From the NCBI GenBank assembly GCA_034687125.1, contig JAQGBZ010000588.1, forward strand, positions 1-28,883: a stretch of 28,883 nt of DNA, given 5' to 3'. The notes under the pieces were generated by a model. That model saw only the letters and a program-made list of their open reading frames with translations. It was not told where the DNA came from and did no database searches. The DNA comes from Neelides folsomi. Taxonomy: Eukaryota; Arthropoda; Collembola; Neelipleona; Neelidae. A program made the position numbers and the translations under genes. Position 1 is the first letter of the stretch. Every line of letters begins with the position of its first letter. Positions 10,101-23,188 of this stretch are shown here, in pieces.

Positions 10101-13100
10101 TTAAGGAGCCGATCACGAACAATCCAATCTTCACAAAGCTTTTCACTCCAAATTCGTCCGAATTTCTTAACCCATTGAGGTTTCATGTACCAAGCAAGGG
10201 GAATTGGACGACTCCACAAAACCCTGATAAATCAAATATGATTAGTCAAAATGAAAGTTTGTTATTCAAGTGTTTATTCCAAGTTGATAAAACTTAGATC
10301 GTTCAACCAAGTGCAAGTAACATATAGGATAACTATTTATAGTAGTTAGTAATAAATACTACAGTACAAGCATTTAATTACGAATAATTATCAATTTTAA
10401 TAAACAAATCATTATACGGGGCAAACGGTATTCCAAGAGCGCTTGTCGGACTAGAAATGTTCACTGTAATAATCCCAATTTCAAGGTCAATTGCCCAAGG
10501 TGATTTCTTGTTGTGGAAGTCTTTGGGGTTGATTACAAAATCTCCACTATTTGGAATTGCATGCTAGTAAATAATTAGAATATAAATTAGAATTAAAATC
10601 TCAATTATAAAAAATGAGTTATTTGATTACATAGAATTAAAATTAAATTTGAAATAAATATCAATTAATTACAGCTAGTGTATCAATGAAGACAAGTTCT
10701 GGGTTAATTGTTCTTTCTCTGTATCCCCAAAGTGTAATTGAAACAGAAGTTGATTGGTCCAAAGTTAAATTTTTATAATCCCAATGAATCCTCACTTCTT
10801 GTGGGTCAGTTTCGCGAATGTCATTATTTGGGAAAGAAACGAGCTCAGGAGCGGTAAATGGAGTTTCGATGAGGAATTTCCCTTTCCAGTGCAAATCATT
10901 AGTTCCATCAACTTCCACCGAGAAATCAACATAACCAGTTGCATAAACTGGCGGCATCACACAAACCGCCCTGTTGCGATCAACAACAGCTCCCTTCACT
11001 TTATTCGTATTGAATCGACAGTTGACCTTTGAGTCACGTTTGAAACATGGCCCTGTCACATTCACAACAGTCCCACCCAACATATTACCACTTTCAGGTG
11101 CAAATGTGACCTGTTGTCTGTGAGCCGTCATATCATCTAAAATAATAATTAATTAAAATCAATTAATTAAAAGTAATCATATTGATGTTAATGAAAATCA
11201 TTTAAAATTGTTTATTTATCTTAATAAGTTGCATATTTATATTTTATTTATTTAACTTACATAACTCAGGAATGCATTGACCAGATAATATTTTTTCATC
11301 AATTCTGAAAATATGTCTTCCTGGGAAATTGTTGACGAATCCACTGGACATGATATTTGGAAGTTTGGTAGTTTGGGAATATGGTTTGTACTCAAAGGAC
11401 CTTGTTCCATTTCCAGCATTGAATCCAATGAATGCGGGAGTTCCTCCGGTTCCATCTTCAGAAGAACCACCAGCTTCGGTGTGAGTTTGCCATCCAAGAT
11501 GTTTGTAATTGAACATGGCATAAGTTCGGGTTTCATCCGTGCCGAGAACAAGTTGAAATGTGTTTGTCTGAATTTAATGAAAATTTGAATTATTTAATTG
11601 TTTATATATATAGTGTAGGTGTAATATGTAACACATTCTTAAAGATTTAAAAATATTAGATTTGTATAACTTACCGTTTTTCTGGCATGAATAGTTCCTC
11701 CGGCAAAAGAGACATTTTTCCAAGTTACAATCAACGCATGTCTTGGTTCGAACCATTCAGCCCCAACAATTCCTTCGCGAATATCCCATTTGAGTCTTTC
11801 ACGAAGTTCAACACCCAACTGATCATTTCTCCCCATTAAGTTCGTTTCAGCTCTGAAAACAAAATTTGGTAAATCGGAAATTAAATCAGGAATTTTAAGA
11901 TTTACTTAAAATTACCGCTCATAGTAATAGTCTTCTCCATTTTTAACGGTTTTAATTAATGAGTAATTTATTTGTACCTGTAATAAACTCCTGGTGTTCT
12001 TTTGTCAATTTCATCACCGTGTAATTCGCCAATTTTACACTTTGAGTAAAAAGGCCCAATGAATGATGGATCTGACTGTTTGGGATAATCCAAGATAGGA
12101 AATTCAAGTGGATAAGTTGGAGAAAGCGTTGGCCCATCGCTGAATGCCAAAAATCCATGAATTGAAAGCTAATGAAACAAAAGCAGTTTAAACCATCTTA
12201 TAATAAAATAATTATTTGAACTTTCAAAATAAAAAATGATGTTTTTTAAAACAACGTTTGTTCCTCTCATAATGATATGTTGAATGATATTGGAATTCAT
12301 GAGTCATGCAATTACATTACATATTGTATTTACATATAATAAGTATACTAAATATACATTACTATATGTCCTAAGTATTCATTTTCAAAGTAAGAAGTAT
12401 AATTAATAATTACCCAAGTGTAGTTATATCCAAACCCAAAGAATGGCAGAAGGAAATTTAAATGCTTCGTAATTTGTGGAGAATTATCCTTCACGTGTTG
12501 TTGGAAGTCGCCAATGTTTTGGTTCCCACCTGAAGATGATTGAGAAAATTAGCAGCGGAAGGAAGGCGTGAGAAATGAGAGCAAATAATTTTAAAGCCAG
12601 GATGTGAATCAGCAGAACAGACCAAATGATAATAACAAGGAAAAGACAAGATGACACATATACATATACATATCTACAGTATATAATACAAGAAACTCTA
12701 CACCTGGCCATACTGTACTATAATTATAATATGGATAATATGTAACTATAAATATGTACTAATAATAAGGATGCGGATTGTACCTATATTATATTTCAAC
12801 TCAAACTCTCAATCAGTTTTCAATATATAGAAATTTTTGGAATATCAGTTTTAAACTACTTTTTAAATATACTATTTGAAATATGTAGTAATGCGTCATT
12901 AAATTTTGTGGTAATTAAATAGATATTTAAAGGGAGGAAAGGGATGTCATTGAAATGATTTTGGTCGTACCTTTATCATAAAAGGGATATAGAAGTTCAG
13001 AACGTATTTGGACAAGGCGATCAGGGCTGACTTGATAGGATGAGTCTGAATTCTTCATTTGTCGCTGTGAGTCATCTAAGATAGGAGCATAACGAGAATA

Positions 13101-14034
13101 CATGGGATCCACTTCTAATAAATGAAATGAAAATTACACTTTTTTAACCTTAAGTATTATGTATATCAATGGTTATTGTATAAAAAGAATGTATTTTGAA
13201 TATTTTTGCATTATTTTTATCTTTGAACTTATGCTAATTTTCACGTATATTTAAATCCTACTTTAGAACCAATGATCAATATAACCTAAATCGTAATCAT
13301 AATTCTAATAATCATTATTAGAGATAGCAAAAAACTTGTTATCTAATCTCAACCAACGAAGGATATTCGCAATGCGTGGAGAAATGGAAATGAATTTTTT
13401 AAAGAGATTAACTCAAACTATTATTTTCAATTTTCACATTCATGTGAAAACGTGAAAGATATTATTTGCTAAAATGGCCGATAATATAAAATTATTTAAA
13501 TATGTAAACTCAATAATAAGTATTAAATCGTCCAAATATTTAAAACGTATACAAATTAATATGTATATATCATTTATATTTAGTAAATAAGCGCCTTGAC
13601 GTATCTTTATATTATTATCTTACTTTATTTCCAATGCAGTGAAAGTAAAAAAGTTTAATTATCACTATTCTCAATTATTCTGATCATTAATAATGTAGTA
13701 ACCTTTAAAAACATTATTATAATAACTTAATATTTATCGTTACATAAAAGTTTGGAAAGTTTCATTAACAATAAATGGATTATTATACTACTTATTTGAA
13801 TACCTACCTATTGTATTCTACTGCTATGCTTAATAAAATTTACGAGAAGAATTGTATTGAATATATTATGGTAATATTTAGATAACTATACATAATGGTA
13901 ATAATTGCTAATTGTTAATTACCTATCAGGCTTGGATCTTCGAGTTGTTGAGAATTTCCTTCATTTGCGAATAAACATAAGAGCCAGATGGAGAAAGGCA
14001 CGCCGAAAAGAAATCGAAACTTTCTCGTTTCCAT
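7196..14034 (-). CDS. mesh: Mesh, septate-junction NIDO-AMOP-vWD-sushi membrane protein, 17 exons, 1320 aa
   Basis: Minus-strand exons: 14034-13923, 13114-12971, 12529-12414, 12168-11978, 11852-11675, 11567-11261, 11136-10673, 10563-10418, 10223-10085, 10000-9855, 9750-9470, 9373-8910, 8813-8684, 8603-8462, 8390-8239, 8142-7909, 7812-7196. Every junction keeps frame. Order: signal peptide (about 1-31), NIDO domain (about 190-345; [26 protein letters not shown]), Ig/E-set-like region (about 350-505), AMOP (about 600-740; [20 protein letters not shown]), vWD starting at [10 protein letters not shown] (745-754), one sushi repeat (about 1040-1115), a transmembrane helix (about 1122-1148), and a roughly 170-residue cytoplasmic tail with YPPPPPP and C-terminal KDISV. 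This is the full architecture of Drosophila Mesh (vertebrate relative SUSD2), which organises smooth septate junctions in gut epithelium. The tail may bind SH3/WW/EVH1 and PDZ proteins (inference). Confidence 0.96.
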
Positions 14035-16875
14035 TCTTAACTTAACTTTATCTCACCAAATTACTTTTATTTTCACAAATTTAACTTATTTAACTAATTT
14101 TAAATTCTAATTTACTTTAACAATAAAAGAGAATGAAATTGTTCTTAATTATAGTAAAATATTAAGATTCTGTTTTATATTCTCTGAATTGGAACACTTT
14201 AATTACAAAATCAACAAATAAAATAAAAGAGTCAATTAATAAAATCAACACCCTTCAAGTTCAAACAGAGTGGGGAGACTGAATTTTAAAACCAACGAAA
14301 TGAAATTAGCAAAACTCATTTTAGACAATGAAATTTCCTTATCGTATCGGAAAGAGATAAAAAGTTTATCAAATTACTCATTTCTCACTTTCACGTATGA
14401 ATCTATCGACTCATCAGAATCTATCTTTAATGATGACAAATCCAATGTTAAAAAGTATATAAATCTACTAAAGTTGAAAATACCAAATAAATGATTCCAT
14501 ATACCTATATATTTATACCTGGTATATGATATACTGGCGGTTCAAAATGAATATTATTAGTAACGAATTTCTTGGTAATAGAATGACACTATATTTATCA
14601 GTAAAGTCCTTGAATTTGCATTTAATTCATAAATATGCCAAAAAAGAGTAAGCGGCATGATTAATTAAAATGATCAGCTAATGGCATTTATATTTATTCT
14701 TAAATACTCACCATACAAACCATACGTAAATTGATAAATAGCATAGTAAATTAATATATAGATAATATAAATACATATGTAAACTTAAATATAAGTATTA
14801 AAATATGAAGAATATTTATGAATTTTAATATCTTGTTCAATCTAAAATTAAAAAGCTTTTCCCCAAATTCCTTAAATTCATAAACAAGCGTCGTTGTTGT
14901 ATATGGCGTTTTTGTCTTGAACCTTCAATAGAATAATAGAACGGTTCTTCAAATGTGGAGTAATATACATTATAATGTATGGAGTGAAGCGCACATTTGA
15001 AATCATATTTTACCTCACGGAGTTTACCTGGTTTTTTGAGGGGGGCGATGGGGGATGACACGGTTGAGGGAATTTGTACCTTTGTTAAGATATGTTTTGA
15101 AAAGAGGAGTTGGGTGAATTTGAGGTGAATGGAGTTCTCTTCAGTTGACTGATCCTCCTTGGGTTCTAAAGACTTCTTCGCTCCAGCTGTCGACCACTCA
15201 CTCTCAAACCCCCAACACACAAATATTAATCAAATTGATTAAGGAGGGATTAAATACGGAGGTTTTATTAAATAATAAGAAAAAATTACAACAAATCGCT
15301 ACTTTCTCAAACGCGGCATCTAAATGTAAGTGAATTATTCATTTTTATTACCCACGCTAATATTTAATCTTCTGATTTCTGACAACAAATGGAAAACATT
15401 TAGCATTTATGATTCATTTTACTTAAAAAATTGAACATTATTAAATTTTAATTATTCATTAAATTCATATTCCTTTTTCTGTCAATGGGTCAAATATATT
15501 CAATATTCAAATATTCTCAAAAGTAGGAATTTATTGTAAATAAATAAAGGGTCAAAATATAAGATTAGATTATAACAATAAATAATTTTATATATTACTT
15601 AGATTCTGTACGCATACTTAAATAGAATATATGGTAAGTACATATTTACATACAATGCATAGGTACCTTATAAATTTAAATATTAAAAGCTTTTTATTTC
15701 TGGAGAGAGTTAAAGTACATTTGTTCTGTTTTACAAGTTCATTTTATTCGCTTATTATATTATATACGTAGATACGGAGTTAGTTAATTTATAATTTAGA
15801 TATTTATTTAAATTCAAAAATAACTTTAGGTTCAAAGTTTTCTTTCCAATTTCCAAGTAAGATCAAAACTCTTGTTAACATAAATATCGGTCGCATAAAA
15901 AGATGTTTGAGCCAAACAAGTTGTTTTGCTCAATTGAATTATTCGACTGTTCTCAAACCCAAATATGGTCCCATTTACAGAAAATAATAATTTTAAAATA
16001 TTCATCGGCAACTTTAACATCATGCCATGCATTACATACATATAATAAATAACTTAAATTTACAAGTACTTAACTATTGTATGTATCAAAATAGGGTATT
16101 GACGAAGGCGTTGAAGCTTTCAACGTTTTTTCACACTTTTGATTCCCCACGTCGTCTGAAGGAGTTTTAAATGTCATTTGTTCATATTCGTCATATATAA
16201 ATATTCTTCATATATATTTTATATATTATGGTCCACAGAGGAATAAAGATGGATTTTCTCCTTGGTTGCGGAGGTTGAGAGAATTTTCCTTGTAATTACA
16301 ATAAGATGTGAAACACGTTTGAGCTCGTCTCCCTCACGGATCTATTTGCGGAGGAGCGGAGTCTCTCACAATAAGGGAATTACCGTTAGTTACACTTCCT
16401 CTTGCCAATTGAACCATATATATATAATATATAGTGCCTATATGGGATCACCATTTCCTCTTCGTTACATTTTTTATGATGTTCAATGTTGGTGGATATG
16501 GGCAGAAGTTCCCAACATATCGTCTGCATCCAACACTTTGAACTTTTATGGTGAGTTCACATCATCTTCAACTACATCGAATCAAGACAGTTTGATCGTC
16601 TTAAATATTTTATACAAGAATGTATGTAAAAATGGAAAATTCGATGCTCTAATATGTATACCTACTACATAATACATATATTACTTACATAGTGTATCAA
16701 GAGTAGTAGAGTATATAAAAGTATTTTATAGTACGTACATAAATACATATCAGCATATATGGTACACCTTACTTGAACAAAATGAGTTTGTACTTAAATT
16801 GCTCTATAGCGGATTTTGACGTTTTATTCACACTTTTTAGATACGGTGAGTTGAAAGAATCTCCAAGAATTTCAG
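14035..16875. other. Divergent intergenic region between mesh and M6
   Basis: About 2.8 kb with no confident gene. 15000-15345 and 16100-16560 are richer in GC than their surroundings. A good donor (AAAT|GTAAGTG) at 15326 could end a 5' untranslated exon of M6. Short open frames here start at non-ATG codons and match nothing I know. The rest is AT-rich with TA-dinucleotide runs (for example near 16420). Confidence 0.45.
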
Positions 16876-16897
16876 TTACTTTGCTAAATCATTCACA

Positions 16898-18272
16898 ATG
16901 GGTAAGTAAAAATGGAACGATTTTAAAAAAACATAAATTGAGACTAATTTTAATCAGGGAAGTAATTTATAAAAGCTTGAACTAGGTGTAATTTGTATTT
17001 AATTTGTACTTAAGTATTAGATTTGTAAATATTAGATTTGTATTTATGTATTAAATATGTATTGTCTTGTATTAAAGGACGAAGTTGTCAGAATTGTATG
17101 ACAAGGATGCCTTACGCGACATTGATTGCCACCATCATGTGCCTCGCTGGGGTTGGAGTTTTTTGTGGGACAATGTACCGCGGTGTGACCCTGACTCGAC
17201 TCATGTTCGACGAGGTGTTTCACTTTCGAGTCGAGTGGCTCGAACCCGTTCAATTGGCCTTTGTCATCACTGGAGCCTGCATGGGAGCCCTGGGGTTGAT
17301 GATTCTCTTCGTTGGGTGTTTGACGACGGGCGAGACACGAAGATCTGTATACAAAGCATGGAGAGCTCGTGTCGGCGGGCGGATCTCTTGTGCTGTGGTA
17401 ATAAAATAAACCTAATCTTCCCTTTTCTGCAATTAACCTTCTTTCATCAACCGTCGTTAAATCCCAATTTCAGTTCATGGTCATTACCTACATTTTGGAA
17501 GTGGCCTGGCTGGGGATGTTTTGCGCCCTTGTGGTCATCACAGCAGCATTTTCCATTTTTTGGTCACTTTGTGCAAACAAGCAAGCTCCGTACGACAAAG
17601 ACAATTGTATTGATTTCACACAATTTCGTAAGTTCTTTTTTCTAAACAGATTCTCACACAAGTTTTAAAATAAATGTAATTAAATATGAGCTGCATAAAT
17701 ATTTACAAATCCAATTATGGTATTATTATTATATTCATGTTCTAAATTCCATTTTACAGATTTCCTCTTTCCAAACAACACGCGAATTGAAGACATGAAA
17801 GTTTGCGAGCAGCAAGAAATCAAATTGTTTTGTAAAGACTATGTGGAAAGGGCTGAGGTCATGTTCATCCTTGCTACCATTTCCTCTGCTCTGGTCATTT
17901 TGAGCCTCGTGAGTTTTTATCCTTTGTTTCTCGTTCCACTTTAACAATTATTATATCCATTGTATTCTTCATACTCTGTGATAGATACTTTTATGAATAC
18001 CATAAGGTATTCAGTACCAATATATATTTATATGGTATATGTCACTATGTAGTTATTTAATCTTATATGTATCATATCATAGGAAATTATTCATTGGGGA
18101 GATTTTCATTTTCTCATCATTTTTGTTCTACTTTTAGATCCATTATTTGATGTGTCTCTCTGCCAATTATGCACATATCAAAGACCATGAAAAGTTTCAA
18201 GATTTCCAAGAACTCCAATACTTCACTGGAGAATCCGAAATGACTGCTTTGGCCGGCAAAGATCGATTTTAA
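16898..18272 (+). CDS. M6: M6 proteolipid-protein (PLP/GPM6) family, 253 aa
   Basis: Coding exons: 16898-16901, 17078-17397, 17474-17627, 17760-17908, 18138-18272; phases agree. The first coding exon is only ATGG. It follows an acceptor-like TTTCAG at 16871-16875, so 5' UTR exon(s) probably lie upstream. The start MGRSCQNC gives N-terminal cysteines typical of palmitoylated PLP proteins. Four membrane segments lie near 13-35, 61-83, 109-138 and 193-216. The second extracellular loop has C141, C153, C175 and C184 and a sequon at N165. Family signatures include FCGTMYRG, GLMILFVGCL, VGGRISCAV, KLFCKDYVE and NYAHIKDHEKFQ. Homologues are neuronal and epithelial tetraspan proteins; Drosophila M6 acts at tricellular junctions and in other membrane roles. 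The C-terminal tail after the conserved KFQ region (ending AGKDRF) is divergent. Confidence 0.95.
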
Positions 18273-18651
18273 TTTTTTTAATATTTACTATACGTCAGCT
18301 TCATACACATTTAACATTCGATATAACTACAACCTACGTTCCCAATCGATATTTAATCTCAATTAAGTTTAACTATTAGTTCTTGTTTTTTAATCCTGCT
18401 TATAAATTATATAAGAAGGGCTATGTAAGTTTGTTACGAAATTATTTTATTAATCGATATTCCAATAATATCGCTAATTTTATTAAATCTAGTGGTCTCA
18501 GACTCTCAGAGGAAAACGATGAAACTTGAGATTTCTCAATTACTTCCATTTTTTAGTAATTTTTTTTTACTTTGGGGGTTCGTCTTGGAAGTTGAGTTTG
18601 GTTGTCATCTTTGATGTTTAAGTCATTTTTTATCCTTCGTTGTTGGGATTT

Positions 18652-18657
18652 AATAAA
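18652..18657 (+). terminator. Candidate poly(A) signal AATAAA for M6
   Basis: First clear AATAAA downstream of the M6 stop, about 380 nt past it. Others occur further on (near 18843), so the 3' UTR length is uncertain. Confidence 0.3.
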
Positions 18658-18659
18658 TA

Positions 18660-20060
18660 ATTAAATCTCAACTACAAAAGTATTTTTCATATGTTTTTTC
18701 AATGTTAAAGAATGTTTGATTTCTTCAATTTTAAGAAACTTAAATTAATTATTCTTACATAATTTATTAATTGACATGAAGTTCTGCTTTTAAATGTTTT
18801 TTTTAATTTAATGACTAACCGATTACATATCGTTTACTAATGAAATAAATGTTTGAACAAATTCCAAATTTGAAATTTAACAAACCCAATCAATAATCAA
18901 CCACAATATGCTTATGTATTAAACTGATTCCGTCCTAATTCTCCTATTGGAAAATTGTGAATAATATTTAAGATGAAGGGTTTAAGCTTTTATAATAATG
19001 AGCATAAGGTATATTGATATATCATATTGTTAACCTTTGCCTTTAATAATGTAAATTTTGTCATATCATGTCAAATGACTTTGGTAAATGTAAATTACAA
19101 TCAACTTTATACTTGAGAAGAAAAATAGTTTTAAGACTCTCTAATTATAAATGTATACACTACTTATAAGGAAACTTTAAACATTTGCATTTTTGTACTA
19201 AATATGGTATTAAGCATGTAGTAATTAACTATGAGTACTTATTACCTTATTTATTAACCAATCGCATTAATTTATTTATTTGTCACTACAAATGGGATTT
19301 GGTTCTTTAATTTAATTTCTAATGTTATTTTTACGTTCCATGAGGTGTGTGTGATATATTAAATACATTGTCTCCCCTTTCGTCCAAATGCTTCCTATTT
19401 TCTACTACTTATAGAGTTTAAAGACTTTCAAAGGGTCATGTGCACCTTCACATAATGAGAGGGATTGAATTAGTTAATTTAATTATTTATTGTTTGCTAA
19501 TGGATTGGTTTCGATTCCTAATGATGTTTATATAAGAGAAGCATTTAAATCTAAAATGAGTGAACAGGAAAGTGTTTTTCTAAAGTACATTTTTATTAAG
19601 CTGATTGATATCCAAACGCAAACACAATTGATACTATTACTCATATAATATATATTTAAATGTACTTTGATTCATCATATATGAGAATATTTCATTGTCG
19701 CGTTTAAATGAATATTAAACTTGTGTGAAAATATAAAATTGCTCTCTTTGTAAATGTTAAGGAATTGTGCGTGCAACTATTGTTAAGTAATTAAATATCA
19801 TTTAATAAATATTGTCTAATTTATGGAGGTGTAAAATACAAAATAAAGCATTTTTGCCCAAATTCTCATAATACATTTCTTTTCCAACTCACTTCAATAT
19901 TAACAAACTCACTAAATAAATTACAAATCTCTGAGCGAAAAATCTCCACGAGTAAATCAGTCTGGACTCATAAATAGAATAAATACATATACATCACTTA
20001 TTCCCCAGATAAAAAACAAACTATTAAGTAAAAAATAAGTATATACTGGATTGGAACTTA
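18660..20060. other. AT-rich M6 3' flank / intergenic, no gene seen
   Basis: M6 and PLK4 converge here. I found no open frame with coding character, no RNA gene and no repeat structure beyond A/T runs. Confidence 0.5.
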
Positions 20061-20062
20061 TT

Positions 20063-20068
20063 TTTATT
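20063..20068 (-). terminator. Candidate poly(A) signal AATAAA for PLK4
   Basis: AATAAA on minus, about 62 nt beyond the PLK4 stop at 20130. Confidence 0.4.
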
Positions 20069-20129
20069 TTTTTAATTTAGTTTAGAACTAAAATTACTTA
20101 AAAATGAGAACAATAACATTATAATAAAT

Positions 20130-23100
20130 CTAATTGAGAACAGAACTCATGAGAGAATTAACAATGTGAGGCATGTCAACTAATTTCTTTCGAATGAATG
20201 AAGGAATTGTATCATTGGGTTTAAACAAAACTGCTTCTCCACCTTCTTTCACATAAACAACTTTCGCCGATGTGGAATTAACCAAAAGTTTGTCACCGTT
20301 GAGATATTCCACGTGAATGTCACCATTGGCAGTTTGGATTGCTTTCCCAACTCCGGCCAAAAGAGCTTGTCTCAAAATCTTCTTCCCACCTCGACCAGAA
20401 ACAGAACCAGGTCTTGAACTCGTAACTGAAGTTTCATATCCATTCATCTAATCAATTAGAACCAATTTCATAAATATTTATTGTACATTCATCAATCGCT
20501 AAAAATCCAAGATTGTATTACATACATAAGACTAATAAATTAATAAAACTGTAATTTAGTAAAAATAAGGTTAATTACCGTTGGGACACTGATTGCACTT
20601 TGTGGTGAGATGTTTTCTTTATTCATAGTTGTATTTTCTCTTAAGGGTCTTTTGATTTGAGGAATCAACGGAGAAGAATTTCCACTTGGACGTCGACCAA
20701 CAATAAGAGGAAAACATGGTTGTTGAGTTTCAGCTTCAAGAACTTCCATGGCAGATTCAAGGGCCAAACAATGAGATTCACACTTATTGAAATGTTCCCA
20801 CATAAATTGAGTACTTGGATTGAATCTTGGACTTTCGGAGGAATCGAATGTCATTGAGGATCCGGAAGTTTCAGTTACAACAAATTTGTTCTTTGCTTTC
20901 GAAATTTTTCCACCTAATTAAAAAAATAAATGTAATGATTTAATAAAAATAAATAAAAGTAAAATAAATGATAAATTGTACATAGTAATGCTAATTACAT
21001 TAGTAAGTATGAAATGGAAATTACCTTCAAAAAAACAAGCTTCAAAATCAGAATTTGGACCATTTTCCATTAGAAAGCATTTTGCACTTCCGCTGTAAAA
21101 AGTCACTTTTGGTGTTTTGCTTTTGACCAATTCCACAAATCGAGAAGCGTATGAATATTTCTTCCAATGTTTCTCTGGAATATTTTCATAATTGAATATT
21201 GAATCTGCTCCGTCTGTTGGCAAAGGAGGAGGTTCATTTCCCACAGGTGCACCTCTCCCTTTATTCGGTTGATAAATGACAATCTGAAATGTATAAATTC
21301 AATTTATAAATTTAATTCCTTTTAACATAACTAGGTTGAAATGTATTTTGTTAATTATTGAATTTATTGAAAAGATAATTTATAATTAAATAATAAAAGT
21401 ACCCTCATCCCATCTAAAGAAATCCTGAGAACTTCGTTCACTCTTTCAATTCCTTCTTTCGTCTTGAGGAATTCCAAGCAAACTTCCCCGTTTCCAACAA
21501 TGTTCACAATCACATTCTTTGTTTTTTGCCTAACAGGTCTAAGTCTTTTGGCGTTGATGGGCTCCATTGGAGGTTTTTCTTTCTTCACGGCCTTCTCATT
21601 CCCATAAGAAACTTCGACCCGATGAGAAGACATTTCACAGGGTTGGTGGCTCAAAACTTCTCTCATCTTTAAATTATTAACACATGGGCAATTGTCAATG
21701 TGAGAACATTGAGCACAAGATCTCCAGGCATGGCTGCAAGAACTCACGTTTACAAAAGGTCTGGTTTCACTCATTGAACAACATTGAGATCTCGAGCAAT
21801 GACTCCAACTTTCCCCATACTTCTGCCCATTGGTGAGGTCAGGTGGAAAAGCCGGGAGCGGGGAATTGTAAAATGGGATTCTTTGTAATGCACTCGGCCC
21901 TTTTAATTTAGGATGGGGCGCTTGTGAAGCGGACATTGAAGGTGTGATTGAAGAAGCGAGTCCGGAGTCATAAGACAACCAAGTATTCATTTTACCATTC
22001 TCGACCCGTCTTTTGGTCATGAAGGGATGGTCAAGAATGTGATAGAGTTTGATTCGGTCCAATGGATTCTTTCTCAGAAGAAGGCCGATGAGATCTTTGG
22101 CTTCGATGGAGAGCTGAACGGGGAGATTCACTTCTGACATCACGACGCGGGTGAGTGTTGACTTGACTCCATCTTCGGCATCGAACGGCGGTCGTCCGAC
22201 GAGCATCGTATAAAGCAAAACTCCCAAACTCCAAACATCCGTTTCCATCCCGTGAGAAGCACGTGTGGCAACTTCGGGTGAAATGTAATTCGGAGTTCCG
22301 CACATTGTTAGATGTTTCTCGTCGGGTCTGGTCAATTGAGTCGCAAGACCAAAATCACCTATTTTCTAAAGAACCAAAAATGAATTATGTTAATGGTTAT
22401 TAATAAGAATTATTCAATTATTAAAATAATAATTTTTAAAATGCCAATGGAATGGTTTATTGTTTCATACGATATTCATGTCTTGTGTAAGAAGCAGATT
22501 TTCTAACTTTAAGTCCCGATGGACAATTTTATGAGAATGGAGATACAAAACGCCTTCAATAACTTGTCTGAAAATGTTTGAAGCTAAATAGCGAAAATAA
22601 AATACAGATCAATTTAGAAATTTGGTTAAAATAATAATACATGTAGGTACAATGATGATGTTTTTGTAATTACCTTCCTCTTCGGTTAATAATTTAACTT
22701 TACGAAGGTGCCTTTGTAATTCGCCATTATGACAGAATTCTAAGCAGAGATAGACGAAATCGTCGTCTTCGAAGAATGCAAGGAGTTCAAGAATTGAAGG
22801 ATGTTTAAGACGTGAGTGAATTTTCACTTCTTGGTAAACTCTGTTTTCCATATTGGCCTCCTTCATCAATTTCTTATCAATCTAAATAATCATATTAAGA
22901 ATGAAAAAAACATTGTTAAAGAAATTTAATTTTAAATATTAACTATATATTTTAAATACCTTTTTAATCGCGACTTCCACATTATTGTGTTTAGATTTTC
23001 CTCTGTAAACCTTTGCGAATCCTCCCCTCCCGATCTCTTCAAAAACTTCATAATCCTATATAAAAATAATATTAATACTTTAAATTTAAGATGCCAATTA

Positions 23101-23188
23101 ATAATAATAAAGATAAATATTGTTTTGGTCAATTTAAATCTTTTACCTCGATTGATTCCCCAAATGCTCCCATGTTAAATATGGACAT
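20130..23188 (-). CDS. PLK4: Polo-like kinase 4 (SAK), 8 exons, 777 aa
   Basis: Minus-strand exons: 23188-23147, 23055-22960, 22881-22674, 22583-22471, 22365-21403, 21283-21025, 20913-20579, 20447-20130; all in phase. PLK4 is the Ser/Thr kinase that starts centriole duplication. The kinase domain has the glycine loop GRGGFA (23-28), AIK lysine K45, HRDLKLEN (137-144), DFG (157-159) and [12 protein letters not shown] with T173 as the activation-loop threonine. Just after the kinase domain, DSGLASS (286-292) fits a beta-TrCP/Slimb phosphodegron, as in fly PLK4. The linker (343-381) is Cys/His-rich. Polo-box region: PB1 from about 425 ([20 protein letters not shown]), PB2 about 560-650, PB3 about 690-777 ([15 protein letters not shown]). 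A KEN sequence lies between PB2 and PB3. The length fits the family (fly SAK about 770). The ATG at 23188 is followed by FGESIEDYEV, the family N terminus. Confidence 0.96.

Noticed and set aside
11915..11941. Short segment ATGGAGAAGACTATTAC... on minus before a GTAATT donor, a possible mesh mini-exon
   Set aside because: It has no acceptor AG upstream, and exons ending at 11978 and starting at 11852 already join in phase to give VYYRAETNL, as expected for Mesh.
12484..12711. Minus-strand hydrophobic frame of 75 codons
   Set aside because: It is reading through the intron into mesh exon 3 in the wrong frame; the hydrophobic run comes from AT-rich intron sequence.
14270..14494. Plus-strand 74-codon frame upstream of mesh
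   Set aside because: It starts at GTG, is Lys/Asn/Ser-rich as AT-rich random sequence would be, and has no recognisable motif.
14837..15220. Minus-strand 127-codon frame
   Set aside because: It starts at a non-ATG codon and has no known motif. The plus strand here has a good donor at 15326, so a 5' leader exon of M6 is more likely.
16262..16672. Plus-strand 136-codon frame
   Set aside because: It starts at TTG, crosses TA-repeat sequence and shows no domain; probably chance in the M6 upstream region.
17085..17645. Plus-strand 186-codon frame overlapping M6 exons 2-3
   Set aside because: It is out of frame with M6 and runs through an intron; the M6 frame has clear family signatures.
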